The notes beneath the pieces were generated by a model. It saw only the letters and a list, made by a program, of their open reading frames with translations. It did no database searches and was not told the origin of the DNA. The position numbers and the translations under genes were made by a program. Below, in pieces: positions 61,055-64,000 of a stretch of DNA of 64,000 nucleotides. The DNA is taken from the NCBI GenBank assembly GCA_947455215.1, contig CANGNA010000006.1:32254-96253 (forward strand). Direction: 5' to 3'. Every line of letters starts with the position of its first letter. The stretch's first letter is position 1. Source of the stretch: Chitinophagaceae bacterium (GTDB lineage: Bacteria > Bacteroidota > Bacteroidia > Chitinophagales > Chitinophagaceae).

Positions 61055-62584
61055 CTAATTAAAATCATCATCGTCATCATCATCTCCCATTGCCGACATA
61101 TTGAACATACTACCCAGTATATCGCCGAAGGAATAGCCGCCGCTCTCCAAGCCTTTCTTGCTGATCAGGGAAAATTCTGAAAGACCGTGTAACATAAATT
61201 CCATCAATAGTGCCGCCTGGTCGTTGTCGGCATTAGGGTAGAACTGTTTTACGGCACTGTACAAACCATCTACCTGGTACAGGCTGTTGTGGTATGCTGT
61301 GTCGTCATCATCCTGCAGCGTCATCAGTTCGTGGCCGCTGCCGAACCAGTCTATTATAGATTGATACGGGCTCACCTTAGGTTTGGCCTGTTTAGGGTCT
61401 CTGCCGGCCTTGCCCTTAAATGATTGCGGGTCGGGGAAATATTTCAGGAATGTGGTACGGATGGCCTGACCCATAAGTCGGTGCGCCACATTCAGCGGCC
61501 CTTCCTGTTCACCCTCGTACACCAGTTCTATTTTCCCGGTAATGGACGGTATGATGCCTATAAGGTCGCAGATGCGGACCATTGTTTTAGCCGAACCATG
61601 GCGTAAAGCGCGCCTTTCAGCCGTGCTTACCAGGTTTTCGTAGGCCGAGATGGTCAACCTGGCCGACACCCCACTCTTCTGATCTACATACTCACTTTTA
61701 CGGGCTTCCATCGCCACCTGCTCTATCAGCATTTTACACAGATCCGGCATTTCTACCATGAGCTCCTGCTCCGGCAATACCTCAGCTTCCTGCTCGGTAA
61801 TGGCCTGAGATAGTTCCACACTTTTCGGATAGTGCGTAATGATCTGGCTCTCTATACGGTCCTTCAGCGGCGTAACAATGCTTCCGCGGTTGGTATAGTC
61901 TTCCGGGTTGGCAGTGAAAATAAACATCAGGTCGAGCGGCATGCGCAGCTTAAAACCACGTATCTGTATATCTCCTTCCTGCAGGATATTGAACAATGAC
62001 ACCTGTATGCGCGCCTGCAGATCCGGCAATTCGTTGATCACAAATATGCCCCTGTTAGATCTCGGGATGATACCGTAGTGCAGCGCCTTCTCATCGGCAA
62101 AACTGAGCCGCATGTTGGCCGCCTTTATCGGATCTATGTCGCCTACAAGGTCTGCTACCGACACATCTGGCGTAGCCAGTTTCTCACCATAACGCTCACT
62201 GCGATGTAGCCAGCTTATAGGTGTATCGTCGCCCTTTTGCTCCAGCAATTCGCGGGAGTATAAAGATATAGGGGCAAAGGGATCGTCGTTGATCTCGCTG
62301 CCGGCCACAATAGGTATCCATTCGTCCATCAGGTGTACCATCTCCCGTGCCATCCTTGTTTTTGCTTGTCCGCGCAAACCCAGGAACAATATATTGTGGC
62401 GCGATAACAGCGCACGCTCCACGTCTGGTATTACCGTATCCTCGTACCCCAGCACGCTGCGGAACGGGCTCTTTTTTTCTTTGATAAGCTGAACAAGGTT
62501 CTTCCTTATTTCCTCTTTTACTGATTTAGGTTGATAACCGGCTGCTTTCAACTGGCCAAACGTCACTATTTCTTTATAATTCAT
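61055..62584 (-). CDS. ChlI/MoxR-like AAA+ ATPase
   Basis: 509 residues. N-terminal VLGYEDTVIPDVERALLSRH, Walker A LFLGLRGQAKTRMAREMVHL (GxxGxxKT), the Walker B-like GIFVINELPDLQARIQ (Asn in place of the usual first Asp), sensor region FTANPEDYTNRGSIVTPLKD with arginine DRIE, and a helical lid. It belongs to the magnesium-chelatase-like group that often works with a VWA-domain partner. None is adjacent here. A run of Asp (GDDDDDDDFN) forms the C-terminus. It is probably not involved in chlorophyll. Role unknown, perhaps protein remodelling. Confidence 0.85.
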   Translation of the reverse strand: MNYKEIVTFGQLKAAGYQPKSVKEEIRKNLVQLIKEKKSPFRSVLGYEDTVIPDVERALLSRHNILFLGLRGQAKTRMAREMVHLMDEWIPIVAGSEINDDPFAPISLYSRELLEQKGDDTPISWLHRSERYGEKLATPDVSVADLVGDIDPIKAANMRLSFADEKALHYGIIPRSNRGIFVINELPDLQARIQVSLFNILQEGDIQIRGFKLRMPLDLMFIFTANPEDYTNRGSIVTPLKDRIESQIITHYPKSVELSQAITEQEAEVLPEQELMVEMPDLCKMLIEQVAMEARKSEYVDQKSGVSARLTISAYENLVSTAERRALRHGSAKTMVRICDLIGIIPSITGKIELVYEGEQEGPLNVAHRLMGQAIRTTFLKYFPDPQSFKGKAGRDPKQAKPKVSPYQSIIDWFGSGHELMTLQDDDDTAYHNSLYQVDGLYSAVKQFYPNADNDQAALLMEFMLHGLSEFSLISKKGLESGGYSFGDILGSMFNMSAMGDDDDDDDFN

Positions 62585-62735
62585 GCAGAACAGATAATGT
62601 TGATTGAAGATCGCTATTCGTTAGCTAAAATAAAGGTATTGCGATTAAGTCTATCCGCCGATAACTTTTATTTATCATGGTATTAACGCAGGCACGTTTT
62701 TTATACAGGTTTGTCTGAACTAAAAACACACCAAC

Positions 62736-63152
62736 ATGAACACAAAACTACTCGTCTGGTTGCTCGCATTTATTTTGGGCATCACCGTTAACAGCCATGC
62801 TGCCTTCATCGTAAAGAAAGAGAGGACCGTCGCCGTGCAAAATGAAACAACTACGGCCGCCGCTACCGGAAGCGCGGAAACTACTTCGGCAACTGTTAGC
62901 GAAACAACTACCCTTAAAAAGCACTCGTTCCTGTCGCGTGCATGCTCCGGCGCTAAAGCAATGCTGAGTGGCAAAGCGGCTATTCCTATGGCCGCATATA
63001 TCATCCTGTGTATTTTCGCGCTCGGCTGGCTGGCTATCGGCCTCAACGACAACTTCTCAGGCTTTAGCTGGATCCTTTCTCTGATTTTATATATCCTGTT
63101 TTACCTTCCGGGCCTTCTTTACTCACTAATAATGATGGGCAATTATTATTAG
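62736..63152 (+). CDS. Pmp3/YqaE-like membrane protein with extended N-terminus
   Basis: 138 residues. Signal peptide (LVWLLAFILGITVNSHAA), then a Thr/Ala/Ser-rich linker (about 35-65), and two closely spaced helices (AAYIILCIFALGWLAIGLND, SLILYILFYLPGLLYSLIM). The second helix matches the Pmp3/YqaE ending LLGYIPGIIHAL in spacing, with LPGLLYSL. Bacterial YqaE proteins are small stress-induced membrane proteins. Most lack this exported N-terminus, though Bacteroidetes forms often have it. Function unproven. Confidence 0.7.
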   Translation: MNTKLLVWLLAFILGITVNSHAAFIVKKERTVAVQNETTTAAATGSAETTSATVSETTTLKKHSFLSRACSGAKAMLSGKAAIPMAAYIILCIFALGWLAIGLNDNFSGFSWILSLILYILFYLPGLLYSLIMMGNYY

Positions 63153-63160
63153 CTGAAATT

Positions 63161-63209
63161 CAATAGAGAAAGAGACGTTTCATCAATAGAAACGTCTCTT
63201 TTTCTATTG
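63161..63209 (+). terminator. Terminator after the Pmp3-like gene
   Basis: A 21-bp stem with one mismatch (core gagacgtttc / gaaacgtctc) and a 7-base loop, nine bases after the stop, with the T-rich arm CTCTTTTTCTATTG on the plus strand. Confidence 0.88.
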
Positions 63210-63293
63210 TGGCACACGGTTTGCCTGTGCTTTACCGACATTTTTTTTAAAATTAGCTTGTATTCTGTACATTGCTATGCTGTAGCCGCAGGC

Positions 63294-64000
63294 ATGACTC
63301 TAAAGACATTTATATTACTTACTGCATCCATACTGTTTTGTTTAGCAACAAAGGCGCAAACCACCGATACAACCCGCCGCTCAGACACAGCAGGGATAGC
63401 CATGCCTGCTGATAGCGTCAGGAAAGACACTATTGCCGCCAACCCTTCTTATACTATAAGCGGTAAGGTAGAGGATATGAATACCAGTGAGGGCATACCA
63501 TTTGCCGTAGTGTATTTTCCACATGCACAATTGGGCACCACCGCTGATGCTGATGGCAACTTCTCCTTCACATTCGATGCGCTGCCGGCAGATACCCTGC
63601 ATGTTTCCGCTGTTGGCTATAAACCATACCTGAGAAAACTTGCGGCCAGCAGTCCGCACCAACTGCAACTGACCATAGAGCTGGAACGCTCCAACACTAC
63701 TTTAAAAGAGGCTGTTATCGTAGCCAGCGCCGAAGACCCGGGCGTTATCCTGATGCGCAAAATAATAGCCCACAAACCACGGAACGACCCCGACAGACTC
63801 GACAACTATGCGTATGAGGCCCACAACAGGCTGGAGGCCGACCTGCAGCGCCTGACCAAAACACAGTTCCAGAAAGTACCCCTGTTGAAAAAATATAGTT
63901 TCATTTTCGACAACCTCGATACGGTTTCAGAATCGCAGCCTTACCTGCCATTATACATGACAGAGACCATATCCGACTATTACTTTACCCGCAAACCGAA
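63294..64000 (+). CDS. DUF5686/carboxypeptidase-regulatory-like outer-membrane protein (5' part only)
   Basis: 235 codons are visible and the frame is still open at 64000. Signal peptide (TFILLTASILFCLATKAQ), a short linker, then a CarboxypepD_reg-like domain (KVEDMNTSEGIPFAVVYFPH, DADGNFSFTFDALPADTLHV, VSAVGYKPYLRKL). The following region (ILMRKIIAHKPRNDPDRLDN, YAYEAHNRLEADLQRL) is the start of a DUF5686-type region, present in large outer-membrane proteins of Bacteroidetes. Role unknown. Confidence 0.82.
   Translation, partial: MTLKTFILLTASILFCLATKAQTTDTTRRSDTAGIAMPADSVRKDTIAANPSYTISGKVEDMNTSEGIPFAVVYFPHAQLGTTADADGNFSFTFDALPADTLHVSAVGYKPYLRKLAASSPHQLQLTIELERSNTTLKEAVIVASAEDPGVILMRKIIAHKPRNDPDRLDNYAYEAHNRLEADLQRLTKTQFQKVPLLKKYSFIFDNLDTVSESQPYLPLYMTETISDYYFTRKP

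Noticed and set aside
1..64000. tRNA, rRNA, CRISPR arrays, prophage or transposase genes
   Set aside because: I searched by eye for T-loop signatures, regularly spaced direct repeats and transposase motifs and found none convincing.

Overview
The window looks like chromosomal DNA of a Bacteroidetes (Bacteroidota) bacterium, most likely of the Chitinophagaceae/Sphingobacteriales type. This rests on gene content, not a database match. It carries gliding-motility lipoprotein GldH, a protein with a type IX secretion (T9SS) C-terminal sorting tail, a TonB-dependent receptor with a carboxypeptidase-like regulatory domain, PKD-like and FG-GAP surface proteins, and the uppS-bamA-ompH-ompH cluster. 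Bacteroidetes-type -7 promoter boxes (TAnnTTTG) lie close upstream of many start codons. I found no tRNA, rRNA, CRISPR array, prophage or insertion sequence. The window is mostly core genome with a few accessory islands.

Layout. 1-7.9 kb: two large FG-GAP/IPT surface proteins (the first cut by the window edge) flank an OmpA protein with thrombospondin-3 repeats. 8.1-11.0 kb: 2-oxoacid:ferredoxin oxidoreductase korA-korB. 11.2-17.7 kb: GNAT acetyltransferase, GH92 mannosidase, cytosolic GAF histidine kinase, rlmD, a REP-like palindrome, DUF486 and PspC-like membrane proteins. 17.8-25.9 kb: aconitase, a TPR gene broken by a one-base frameshift, purB, a small secreted protein, an MBL-fold hydrolase and an UMF1-type MFS transporter. 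26.0-32.8 kb: a lipoprotein, a GH18-like/NodB/GT2 three-domain fusion, then gldH with a histidine kinase, a GNAT protein and a tiny lipoprotein. 32.9-42.9 kb: an apparent four-gene envelope operon (TonB-dependent receptor, 1028-aa TPR protein, beta-barrel, HU/SPOR protein), then a LytS/LytTR two-component pair. 43-47.6 kb: uppS-bamA-ompH-ompH on the minus strand. 48-53.7 kb: acyl-CoA dehydrogenase, an outer-membrane protein, exodeoxyribonuclease VII (xseA-xseB) and dxs. 53.9-56.3 kb: three overlapping genes for exported proteins, a PER-like class A beta-lactamase between two alpha/beta-hydrolase paralogues whose nucleophile serine is replaced. 56.4-60 kb: gcvP and a RelE/ParE-type toxin-antitoxin pair. 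60.1-64 kb: an outer-membrane protein, a ChlI/MoxR-like AAA+ ATPase, a Pmp3/YqaE-like membrane protein and a truncated DUF5686-type protein.

The genes fall into envelope biogenesis (uppS, bamA, the two ompH genes, HU/SPOR, TonB-dependent receptor), central metabolism (aconitase, korAB, gcvP, acyl-CoA dehydrogenase, purB, dxs) and surface or secreted functions (T9SS cargo, GH92, the polysaccharide fusion). uppS and dxs both feed isoprenoid and undecaprenyl lipid synthesis. The best candidates for an undescribed system are the beta-lactamase/pseudo-hydrolase trio and, second, the receptor-TPR-barrel-HU/SPOR operon. Known families explain the rest well.
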